From positions 23,928-30,649 of the forward strand of contig DLHW01000014.1 of the NCBI GenBank assembly GCA_002483425.1: DNA of 6,722 nt. Direction: 5' to 3'. The DNA comes from Methylococcaceae bacterium UBA7658. GTDB lineage: Bacteria > Pseudomonadota > Gammaproteobacteria > Methylococcales > Methylomonadaceae. The position numbers and the translations under genes are program-made. Position 1 is the first letter of the stretch; every line of letters starts with the position of its first letter. This document shows, piece after piece, positions 1 to 5,461 of the stretch. The notes beneath the pieces were generated by a model. The model made no database searches, was not told the DNA's origin, and worked only from the letters and a program-made list of their open reading frames with translations.

Positions 1-501
1 ATCCGCTGCGAAAAATCGACGGCTTATCTCAAAGAACAGGGTTTCGACGAAGTTTATCATCTAAAAGGCGGCATCCTTAAATATCTGGAAGAAGTCCCGG
101 CGGATGAAACGCTTTGGGAAGGCGAATGCTTTGTCTTCGACGAGCGCGTGACCGTCAACCATCATCTTGAAAAAGGCCGGTACGACCAATGTCATGCCTG
201 TCGCATGCCGATCACCGAAGCCGACAAAGCCAGCCCGTTGTATGAAGTGGGGGTGAGTTGTCCGCATTGCCACGGCAAAATAACGCTGGAACAGAAACAG
301 CGCTTTGCCGAACGCGAGAAACAAATCGAATTGTCTAAATTGCGCGGCGAACAGCATATCGGTTCGGAAGCCGCCAAAGCCTTGATCGCTAAACGCGAAG
401 CCAAATTGCAACGCCGTTTGCAGCAACGGGAACAAATGCAATTGGTGCAAACGGTCAAAAATGCCGCGCAGGTTAGTAATAGCTCTCTGCAAGCGCCTTG
501 A
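1..501 (+). CDS. trhO: tRNA uridine(34) hydroxylase TrhO (YceA/UPF0176), C-terminal part
   Basis: TrhO carries out the O2-dependent hydroxylation of uridine 34 in tRNA, the first step towards 5-(carboxy)methoxyuridine in the wobble position; it acts in the cytoplasm. The window opens inside the rhodanese domain, at the tail of the family's active-site loop C-x-G-G-I-R-C-E-K: only IRCEKS is present, so the presumed catalytic cysteine lies just left of the edge. The rest of the rhodanese fold follows (LKGGI around codons 22-26), then a family-specific C-terminal region with a zinc-ribbon-like pair, CHAC at codons 64-67 and CPHC at codons 87-90. A charged, Arg/Gln-rich helical tail follows, probably for RNA contact. 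166 residues are visible; E. coli YceA is about 350, so roughly the first half is missing. The reading frame is open from base 1 to the TGA at 499-501, which overlaps the start of the next gene. Family identification is firm; RNA contact by the tail is inference. Confidence 0.93.
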   Translation: MRCEKSTAYLKEQGFDEVYHLKGGILKYLEEVPADETLWEGECFVFDERVTVNHHLEKGRYDQCHACRMPITEADKASPLYEVGVSCPHCHGKITLEQKQRFAEREKQIELSKLRGEQHIGSEAAKALIAKREAKLQRRLQQREQMQLVQTVKNAAQVSNSSLQAP

Positions 502-1160
502 TTAAGGCGAAAATCGGCGAACAAGCCCCTTTATTTTCAGTATCGGAATGGGTTCAAGGCGGACCCACCAATTTCGACCAGCTCGTCGGCAAGGTGGTGC
601 TGGTCGAAGTCTTTCAAGTCAATTGCCCTGGTTGTTTTTTATACGCTCTGCCGCAAGCAATCGATTTGCATCAACGTTACGCGAGCCGAGGGCTAACTGT
701 TCTCGGTATCGCCACAGCGTTTGAAGATTTCGATAAAAATACCATTGAAAATCTGCGCAAACTCGTCGAACAGGGAGAGGTCGTTGGCGAAACCCTCGGC
801 GCGCTAAACCAGCATAACATCTTGGAATCCGGACGGCTGCCTTACCGAATTCCTTTTCCGCTAGCGATGGATAAACTCATCAAGCGTGAAACTCAGGTTA
901 ACCGCAAGGAAGTCCTTGCTTTTATCGGCGAGCATTTACCCGGTTTCGACCGGCAGCCAGAACATTACCGAGAGAAAGTCATCGCCCAAGTGCAAGCTTA
1001 CCTGCAAAGATTAGAATACCATGCCCAGACCTTTGAAACTTACAACCTAAAAGGTACGCCGTCACACATTTTAGTCGATAAAAATGGTATTTTGAGGGAA
1101 TCCGTTTTCGGTATGCATCCGGAATTGGAACGGCAAGTCACTGCCTTATTACAAGCATAG
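498..1160 (+). CDS. cytoplasmic TlpA/redoxin-like thioredoxin-fold protein with CPGC motif
   Basis: The protein has 220 residues and a thioredoxin fold of the AhpC-TSA/TlpA type. It opens with the G-x-x-A-P-x-F motif of redoxins (residues 7-13), followed by a strand running into N-C-P-G-C (CxxC at 43-46) and a late G-T-P-S-H-I-L-V-D-K-N-G segment whose Pro188 matches the cis-proline of the fold. No signal peptide is visible, so it should act in the cytoplasm, unlike most TlpA proteins. The CxxC to cis-Pro distance is about 140 residues, roughly twice that of a plain TlpA domain. The extra length is a mostly helical, charged insert around residues 85-175. The start must be TTG at 498, because an in-frame TAG lies at 480-482 and no other start codon lies between or soon after. 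No clear Shine-Dalgarno is visible, and the TTGA overlap with trhO suggests translational coupling. A role as thiol-disulfide reductase or peroxidase is inferred; the partner is unknown. Confidence 0.85.
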   Translation: MIKAKIGEQAPLFSVSEWVQGGPTNFDQLVGKVVLVEVFQVNCPGCFLYALPQAIDLHQRYASRGLTVLGIATAFEDFDKNTIENLRKLVEQGEVVGETLGALNQHNILESGRLPYRIPFPLAMDKLIKRETQVNRKEVLAFIGEHLPGFDRQPEHYREKVIAQVQAYLQRLEYHAQTFETYNLKGTPSHILVDKNGILRESVFGMHPELERQVTALLQA

Positions 1161-1196
1161 CACTCAATCAACCTTTTCACTTCATAGCCGTTAATT

Positions 1197-1217
1197 AACA
1201 AAAGCTTAATTTTTGTT
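1197..1217 (+). terminator. weak AT-rich hairpin after the redoxin gene
   Basis: AACAAAA (1197-1203) and TTTTGTT (1211-1217) form a perfect 7-bp stem around a 7-base loop, about 37 bases after the redoxin stop codon. Two further pairs, one a wobble, could extend it outward. The stem is nearly all A-T and no clean U-tract follows outside it, so it is a poor intrinsic terminator. It is listed because it is the best candidate for ending the trhO-redoxin transcript; termination may instead be Rho-dependent. Confidence 0.2.
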
Positions 1218-1263
1218 GACTAACGTGTTTCTAGGCGGCAGAAATGTAGCCAGACATCATCTA

Positions 1264-1292
1264 TTAAACTAAAGCTAGCACAATCTTATAAT
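1264..1292 (+). promoter_or_regulatory. possible sigma70 promoter ahead of the RTX relic
   Basis: A perfect TATAAT (1287-1292) stands 17 bases after TTAAAC (1264-1269), which matches three of six bases of the -35 consensus. Transcription would start near 1299 and run towards the RTX fragment at 1412. In an AT-rich gap a chance TATAAT is not surprising, so this is only a candidate; it could be the surviving promoter of the lost RTX gene. Confidence 0.25.
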
Positions 1293-1411
1293 CATAACTA
1301 ATTGTATTTATTATTTTTTCAAATTGACGTTTCCAAAAGAAAACCTAAAGTGCTCTGACAAAAATAACAATTTTGCCCTCAAGTTCCCAATTTAAAAACA
1401 AGGAATTTTAA

Positions 1412-1597
1412 GGCCACGATACCGTAAAAGGCGGTACAGGTAAGGATGTAATCCAAGGCGGAACCGGAAACGATTATTTGCTAACCAGCGACGACGATTC
1501 GGAGCCAGATTTCGTCGATGGCGGCGCACATATAGCAGCGACACCTGTGACAGCGACTCTCAAGATAGTGTTAGCCTTTGCGAACTCTGAAATTTGA
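1412..1597 (+). pseudogene. relic of an RTX (calcium-binding nonapeptide repeat) protein gene
   Basis: One frame reads 61 codons from just after a TAA (1409-1411) to a TGA (1595-1597). It holds the tail of one RTX nonapeptide (GHDTVK), then two full GGxGxDxxx repeats, GGTGKDVIQ and GGTGNDYLL, then an acidic stretch and a half-repeat, FVDGG (about 1511-1525). These repeats form calcium-binding parallel beta-rolls in proteins secreted by type I systems. There is no ATG; the first possible starts in frame are TTG at 1478 and GTG at 1547, after the repeats. The 5' part is therefore lost, and the segment after FVDGG no longer looks like RTX and may run in a foreign frame or sequence. The GC-richer composition stands out from the AT-rich surroundings, as expected of a gene remnant. 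I cannot tell whether the parent was a toxin, enzyme or surface protein, or whether an intact copy exists elsewhere. Confidence 0.72.
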
Positions 1598-1617
1598 AAG
1601 CTGTATCCCTCAACCTG

Positions 1618-1648
1618 CTCGGATAGCATGAGCATCCGGGCATTTTCT
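1618..1648 (+). terminator. hairpin with short T-run after the RTX relic
   Basis: CTCGGAT (1618-1624) pairs with ATCCGGG (1634-1640) in a 7-bp stem that includes one G-U pair, around a 9-base loop. It is followed by CATTTTCT. This is a plausible but weak intrinsic terminator 20 bases after the TGA of the RTX frame, and could be the original end of that gene. An alternative pairing of GCTC with GAGC in the same segment competes with it. Confidence 0.28.
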
Positions 1649-1736
1649 AACAAAATCACACAGCATTAAAAAATTTGAGACTGTTTACGCACAGATAGTT
1701 GACTTGAAAATAAGACATATAAAATCAATTGCTTAC

Positions 1737-1756
1737 ATTGTTTTTCAGAAAACAAT
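1737..1756. repeat. perfect 8-bp inverted repeat, operator-like
   Basis: ATTGTTTT (1737-1744) and AAAACAAT (1749-1756) are exact reverse complements separated by TCAG. A 20-bp palindrome of this size and spacing is the shape expected of a dimeric TetR-family operator. It lies 169 bases ahead of the regulator's ATG, in the only non-coding gap next to that gene. The arms are AT-rich, so chance is possible in this background. It could also be read as a small hairpin, but no T-run follows it on the + strand. Confidence 0.35.
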
Positions 1757-1853
1757 AATATCTCTTTGTACCGAATTGAATTGAAATAAATTAACTTTTC
1801 CTAGGTTTGTCTATCTTTTTGTAAACACTCTCAAAAATTTTTTATTGAGATAC

Positions 1854-1880
1854 TTGTATTAATTTAGGAATTGCTATACA
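1854..1880 (+). promoter_or_regulatory. possible promoter of the regulator-exporter operon
   Basis: TTGTAT (1854-1859) and TATACA (1875-1880) are separated by 15 bases, slightly short of the preferred 17. Transcription would start near 1887, directly on the inverted repeat at 1887-1902 and 38 bases before the ATG at 1925. If real, this would exclude the upstream TTG at 1871 as a start. An alternative is TTGACT (1699-1704) with TAAAAT (1720-1725), also 15 bases apart. Neither is a strong consensus match. Confidence 0.3.
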
Positions 1881-1886
1881 TTCGAT

Positions 1887-1902
1887 TTAAACGATTGTTT
1901 AA
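1887..1902. promoter_or_regulatory. inverted repeat just before the TetR gene, candidate operator
   Basis: TTAAAC (1887-1892) and GTTTAA (1897-1902) are exact reverse complements separated by GATT. The palindrome is centred about 30 bases before the regulator's likely ATG and at the expected start site of the promoter proposed at 1854-1880, a position where a bound repressor would block transcription. TetR-family regulators commonly repress their own operon from such sites. The 6-bp arms in AT-rich DNA make chance a real alternative, and its half-sites do not match those of the repeat at 1737-1756 in orientation, so probably at most one of the two is the operator. Confidence 0.35.
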
Positions 1903-1924
1903 TACATTTGTTACAGATTACTTA

Positions 1925-2578
1925 ATGTCATCCAAAGCTTTAAACGAACCCACATTTGACCGCTTGTTGCACACCGCTATCGAAGTCTTCGCCGAACGCG
2001 GTTTCAAGGCGGCTACGGTGCGTGAGATTTGCTCCAGAGCCAACGTCAATGTGGCTTCGGTCAATTACTATTTTCGTAGCAAAGAAGTGCTTTATAGCAA
2101 AGCATTGGCTTTGGCGATTCAGGAAGCCAACCGGCTTTATCCGATGGCTGCTGCAGAGGATAAAAATTTGCCTCCCGAACAAAGACTTGCCCTATTCATT
2201 GATAACTTCCTGCATAAATTGCTGGATGACAGCCACTTGGGTTATCACAGCAAACTGATTACGCGTGAAATTGCCGAGCCGACCAAAGCGTTGGATGAAA
2301 TTATCGCCACTGCGATCATCCCGCAATTCGACTTGTTGGAAGAAATTGTACGGCAACTGCTAGGGTCCGATATTGACCGGTCCGCTGTTAAAAGATGCCT
2401 TTTAAGCATCCTGGGTCAATGTTTGTTGTTTAAGCACTCCAGGTCGATTGTCGAACGTTTGCATCCTGAACTGATTGCCGATGAAAACGCCATCAAAGCA
2501 ACCGCCGCGCATATCGCCAGCTTTTCGTTGCTGGCGCTGACGCAATACCGCCAAGCTGCCGAGAGAACCAGTCCATGA
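1925..2578 (+). CDS. TetR-family regulator, CecR/CerR-like C-terminal domain
   Basis: This is a DNA-binding repressor that probably senses a ligand and controls the exporter genes behind it. From ATG 1925 it has 217 residues, normal for the family. The N-terminal helix-turn-helix is typical: a first helix with AIEVFAERGF (18-27), then ATVREICSRANVNVASVNYYFRSKEVLY (30-57), with the recognition helix around VASVNYYF. The rest is an all-helical ligand and dimerisation domain; its TREIAEPTKALDEI and PQFDLLEEIVRQLLG segments resemble the CerR/DUF1956 C-terminal domain of E. coli CecR (YbiH), which controls the ybhGFSR drug exporter. The frame stays open upstream to a TTG at 1871, but the residues it would add are not TetR-like, and AGGAA abuts that TTG with no spacing, so I prefer 1925, though it too lacks a clear Shine-Dalgarno. 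The TGA overlaps the permease ATG (ATGA, 2575-2578). Family is firm; the CecR subgroup is likely; the ligand is unknown. Confidence 0.9.
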   Translation: MSSKALNEPTFDRLLHTAIEVFAERGFKAATVREICSRANVNVASVNYYFRSKEVLYSKALALAIQEANRLYPMAAAEDKNLPPEQRLALFIDNFLHKLLDDSHLGYHSKLITREIAEPTKALDEIIATAIIPQFDLLEEIVRQLLGSDIDRSAVKRCLLSILGQCLLFKHSRSIVERLHPELIADENAIKATAAHIASFSLLALTQYRQAAERTSP

Positions 2579-3735
2579 ACCATATTGCCTTAAAGATGCT
2601 GATGGGCGACCGGGGCAAATATTTCGGTATCGTAATGGGTTTGACATTTGCTTCGTTAATTATGACACAGCAACCCGCCATTTTTTTAGGGCTGATGAAT
2701 CGTTCTTTCAGTTTTATTACCGATGTCGGCTTACCTGACATCTGGGTTATGGATTCAAAAGTCCAATTCGTCGACGACATCAAACCGTTGCAAGATACCG
2801 AGTTGTACCGGGTGCGCGGCATCTCCGGTGTGGAATGGGCGATGCCGATGTACAAAGGCATGCAGAAAGCCAGGCTTGCCGACGGTACCTATCAAAACTG
2901 TATCTTGGTAGGTTTGGATGACGCCACCTTGATAGGTGGTCCCCCGGCTATGGTGGATGGCAAAATAGAAGATTTAAGGCGAAGCGATGGCGTTATCGTC
3001 GATATCGACGGCGCGAAAGACAAACTGGCGAAACCGTCCCCCACTCCGGGTGGAAAATCTATCCCGATTAAGGTAGGCGATAGTCTGGAATTAAACGACC
3101 GCCGCGCCATCGTGGTCGGGCTTGCCAAAGTCACGCGTACGTTTCAGGCCCAGCCCGTGGTTTACACGACTTACTCCAGAGCGAAAAACTATGCGCCGAG
3201 GGAGCGCAAGCTATTGTCTTTCGTGCTGGTTAAAGCGAAAAAAGGCCAGAATTTAACCGAGTTGACCCGCCGGATCCGGGAGAACACCGGCTTAGCAGCT
3301 TATACCCGGCAAGAATTCATGGATCTCACTTATAAGTATTTTTTGAAAAACACCGGTATACCAATCAATTTCGGGATTTCGGTGACTTTGGGATTCATCG
3401 TCGGCTCCGCTATCGCAGGCCAGACTTTTTACAATTTTACGCTGGAGAACCTACGCCAATTCGGCGTATTGAAAGCGATGGGCACCAGCAATTGGGTATT
3501 GTTGCGGATGATTTTATTGCAAGCCGTATTGGTGGGGAGTATCGGTTACGGTATCGGTGTAGGTTTGACGGCTTTGTTCGGCTACTCCATGCGGAATACG
3601 ATCCTGGCCTTTAAATTCCCCTGGCAACTGCTGATTTTCAGCGGTGCGGGTGTCAGCTTGATCTGTGTTCTTGCGGCTGTCATCAGTATCTTGAAAGTGA
3701 TTCGCTTGGAACCTGCCGTCGTATTTAAAGGCTGA
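2575..3735 (+). CDS. ABC exporter permease, DevC-like FtsX/MacB fold
   Basis: This 386-residue inner-membrane permease would form the dimeric core of the exporter. Its layout is one membrane helix near the N-terminus (about 17-40), a periplasmic domain of about 225 residues, then three membrane helices (about 267-290, 312-337 and 352-374), ending in ...RLEPAVVFKG. The C-terminal block, with LENLRQFGVLKAMGTSNW and the Glu-Pro-Ala ending, is the classic FtsX/MacB permease domain. The length and short periplasmic domain fit DevC, the permease of the cyanobacterial heterocyst glycolipid exporter, rather than MacB itself, which carries a fused ATPase. There is no ATPase here; it is the next gene. 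A moderate GAGAG lies 9 bases before the ATG, and the ATGA overlap with the regulator suggests translational coupling. LolC/E-type lipoprotein exporters share the fold but lack the adaptor and outer-membrane partners found here. The substrate cannot be read from the sequence. Confidence 0.9.
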   Translation: MNHIALKMLMGDRGKYFGIVMGLTFASLIMTQQPAIFLGLMNRSFSFITDVGLPDIWVMDSKVQFVDDIKPLQDTELYRVRGISGVEWAMPMYKGMQKARLADGTYQNCILVGLDDATLIGGPPAMVDGKIEDLRRSDGVIVDIDGAKDKLAKPSPTPGGKSIPIKVGDSLELNDRRAIVVGLAKVTRTFQAQPVVYTTYSRAKNYAPRERKLLSFVLVKAKKGQNLTELTRRIRENTGLAAYTRQEFMDLTYKYFLKNTGIPINFGISVTLGFIVGSAIAGQTFYNFTLENLRQFGVLKAMGTSNWVLLRMILLQAVLVGSIGYGIGVGLTALFGYSMRNTILAFKFPWQLLIFSGAGVSLICVLAAVISILKVIRLEPAVVFKG

Positions 3736-3743
3736 GCTGATTT

Positions 3744-4454
3744 ATGGAAACTAATGAACTTGCGGTACATTGCCGGAAAGTCGTCAAAGTTTACGATACC
3801 GGTGGACAAAAAGTGACGGCGCTCAAAGGGGTCGACCTGGAAATCAAAATGGGCGAATTGATGATGTTGGTCGGGCCGTCCGGTTGCGGCAAAACCACTT
3901 TAATTTCCGTCATTGCCGGCATTCTCGACCAAGACGAAGGCACTTGCGAGGTTTTCGGCGAAAATTTGTTGGAATTGCATAATCATCAAAAATTGCATTT
4001 CAGGGCTAAGAACATCGGCTTCGTGTTTCAGGCTTATAACTTGTTGCCATCGCTGACGGCGGCGGAAAACGTATCCGTGCCGCTGATCATCAACGGCGTG
4101 AAAAGGAATGAAGCCGAACGCAGGGCTGCGCATGTGCTTGATCAAGTCGGCCTCGGCGGTCGCACAGAATCTTTGCCGGCACAGCTTTCCGGCGGACAAC
4201 AACAACGTGTCGCTATCGCAAGGGCATTGGTGCACGATCCGCGTTTGATTGTTTGCGACGAACCGACCAGCGCATTGGATCACGAAACCGGGCACACTGT
4301 CATGGAACTACTCAAAGAAGTTGCCATGCACAAGGAAAGGGCGCTGGTCATAGTCACCCACGATGCACGGATTTTCAGCTTTGCCGACCGGATCGCCGAG
4401 ATGGATGACGGTCATATCGTTAAGGTTGCAAACGCTGCAGCCGCCATTTCATAA
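3744..4454 (+). CDS. ABC exporter ATPase, DevA/MacB/LolD type
   Basis: The 236-residue cytoplasmic ATPase powers the permease encoded just before it. All motifs are intact: Walker A GPSGCGKTT (44-52), Q-loop glutamine 96 in GFVFQAYNLLPSLT, ABC signature LSGGQQQR (148-155), Walker B LIVCDE (168-173) followed by PTSALD, and the H-loop histidine 206 in VTHD. The Q-loop sequence and the short length without extra domains are typical of the MacB/LolD/DevA group that pairs with FtsX-fold permeases. It starts 8 bases after the permease stop and ends 20 bases before the adaptor gene, so it belongs to the same operon. The Shine-Dalgarno is weak (AAAGG about 12 bases upstream), suggesting reinitiation after the permease. 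Nothing is missing or odd; the activity is near certain, the cargo unknown. Confidence 0.95.
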   Translation: METNELAVHCRKVVKVYDTGGQKVTALKGVDLEIKMGELMMLVGPSGCGKTTLISVIAGILDQDEGTCEVFGENLLELHNHQKLHFRAKNIGFVFQAYNLLPSLTAAENVSVPLIINGVKRNEAERRAAHVLDQVGLGGRTESLPAQLSGGQQQRVAIARALVHDPRLIVCDEPTSALDHETGHTVMELLKEVAMHKERALVIVTHDARIFSFADRIAEMDDGHIVKVANAAAAIS

Positions 4455-4474
4455 ACATTTTCAAAGGAAGCAGG

Positions 4475-5461
4475 ATGAAACTAAGCTTATTACTTCCGAT
4501 TTTGGCAGTCGCCGGGTTTCTGTTTGCATCTTACACCGTCTTTAGCGGTAATAAACCGACGCCTGTTGCTCCTGCTACCGTGGAACCGGCTTCCGCGCCG
4601 TTTAAAGCATTTATAGCCGGCGCTGGAATTGTCGAAGCAAAAAGCCAGAATATCGCCATCGGTACGCCGTTACCCGGCATTGTAAAGTCGATGTCCGTAA
4701 AAGTTGGCGATCAGGTTAAATCAGGTGAGCCGTTGTTTTATTTAGACGACCGTGAACATCGCGCCGAATTGGGTGTAAAACAAGCCGACTTAGCGAAAGC
4801 AATAACAGAAGTGAAGGTTGCCGAAGCCACGCTCGCCGACACGAAATCGCTGCTTCATCTAGCCGAAGCCGTCACCGACCGTCGCGCCATCAGCACCGAG
4901 GAATTGCTCAAGCGGCGCAATGCCTTATTGATCGCCAAGGCCAAGCTGGACAGTGCCGGTGCGCTCGTCCAGCAAACCAAGGCTGTGATTGCCGAAACCC
5001 AATCCACGCTGGATCGGCTCGTCGTCCGCGCCCCGGTCGATAGTGAGGTGTTGCAGGTCAATATCCGTCCGGGCGAATTCGCCCAGGCGGGAACAGTAAC
5101 TACCCCATTAATGGTGCTGGGCAACCTCGACCAATTTCATGTCCGGGTCGATATCGACGAAAACGATGCCTGGCGTTTCGACAAAAATAGCAAGGCCGTG
5201 GCTTACCTGCGCGGTAATAAAAGATTCAAAGCCGAATTAACGCTGGCTTATGTCGAGCCTTACGTCATCCCCAAAAAGTCGCTGACCGGTGATAGTACCG
5301 AGCGCGTCGATACAAGGGTATTACAAGCCTTATACAGTTTCGACCATGACCACATCCCGGTCTATGTCGGGCAGCAGATGGATGTTTTCATCGAAGCGCA
5401 AGAGTTTTCAAACGGCAAAGAAAGCGAAATTCAACAAAATGCCGGAGGATCGCCTTCATGA
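4475..5461 (+). CDS. periplasmic adaptor (membrane fusion protein), HlyD/DevB-like
   Basis: This 328-residue adaptor would link the permease to the outer-membrane channel across the periplasm. It has an N-terminal hydrophobic anchor (about 3-23, no lipobox cysteine) and a Pro/Ala-rich linker. The two halves of a lipoyl/barrel-sandwich domain follow, GIVKSMSVKVGDQVKSGEPL (68-87) and LVVRAPVDSEVLQVNIRPGE (182-201). Between them, about 94-178 is a heptad-like, Ala/Lys/Glu-rich alpha-helical hairpin, the part that contacts the TolC-type channel. A beta-barrel follows, then a distinctive TGDSTERVDTRVLQ block (271-284) that I recall from DevB-type adaptors. The start is well supported by AAAGGA 6 bases before the ATG. 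The TGA overlaps the outer-membrane factor's ATG at 5458. The hairpin is of medium length, compatible with a tip-to-tip contact with the NodT-type partner. RND-pump adaptors share the architecture, but no RND pump is present. Confidence 0.9.
   Translation: MKLSLLLPILAVAGFLFASYTVFSGNKPTPVAPATVEPASAPFKAFIAGAGIVEAKSQNIAIGTPLPGIVKSMSVKVGDQVKSGEPLFYLDDREHRAELGVKQADLAKAITEVKVAEATLADTKSLLHLAEAVTDRRAISTEELLKRRNALLIAKAKLDSAGALVQQTKAVIAETQSTLDRLVVRAPVDSEVLQVNIRPGEFAQAGTVTTPLMVLGNLDQFHVRVDIDENDAWRFDKNSKAVAYLRGNKRFKAELTLAYVEPYVIPKKSLTGDSTERVDTRVLQALYSFDHDHIPVYVGQQMDVFIEAQEFSNGKESEIQQNAGGSPS
5444..5449 (+). promoter_or_regulatory. strong ribosome binding site for the outer-membrane factor
   Basis: GGAGGA sits 8 bases before the ATG at 5458, inside the last codons of the adaptor gene. 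It is the best Shine-Dalgarno in the window and fixes the start of the outer-membrane factor. It suggests that this gene is translated independently as well as by coupling through the ATGA overlap. Confidence 0.75.

Larger units (their letters stand above)
1161..1924. other. long AT-rich intergenic region with degraded-gene island
   Basis: These 764 bases contain no intact gene on either strand. Most of the stretch is strongly AT-rich, unlike the flanking genes. The exception is about 1412-1560, which is GC-richer and encodes RTX-type repeats in one frame (listed separately). Other items listed separately are a weak hairpin after the redoxin gene, a possible promoter around 1264-1292, a hairpin with a short T-run at 1618-1648, and two inverted repeats near 1737 and 1887. 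I see no tRNA, no CRISPR-like repeats and no insertion-sequence ends. A 61-codon ORF on the minus strand (1474-1659) is antisense to the RTX frame and shows no family signal. Confidence 0.8.

Noticed and set aside
61..492. 143-codon ORF on the minus strand opposite trhO
   Set aside because: It is antisense to a well-recognised conserved gene and its Phe-rich translation has no family features, so it is a coding shadow.
1474..1659. 61-codon ORF on the minus strand in the intergenic gap
   Set aside because: It lies opposite the RTX repeat frame, shows no recognisable motif and has no convincing ribosome binding site.
1771..1786. Short direct repeat GAATTGAATTGA
   Set aside because: Two copies of a 5-base unit in AT-rich DNA are expected by chance.
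1161..1924. CRISPR array, tRNA or insertion-sequence remnants in the gap
   Set aside because: No regularly spaced repeats, no cloverleaf-like sequence with a TTC-type T-loop, and no terminal inverted repeats or transposase-like frames were seen.
3900..4295. 131-codon ORF on the minus strand opposite the ATPase gene
   Set aside because: It covers the Walker A to Walker B region in antisense; the + strand protein has every ABC motif, so this is a shadow.
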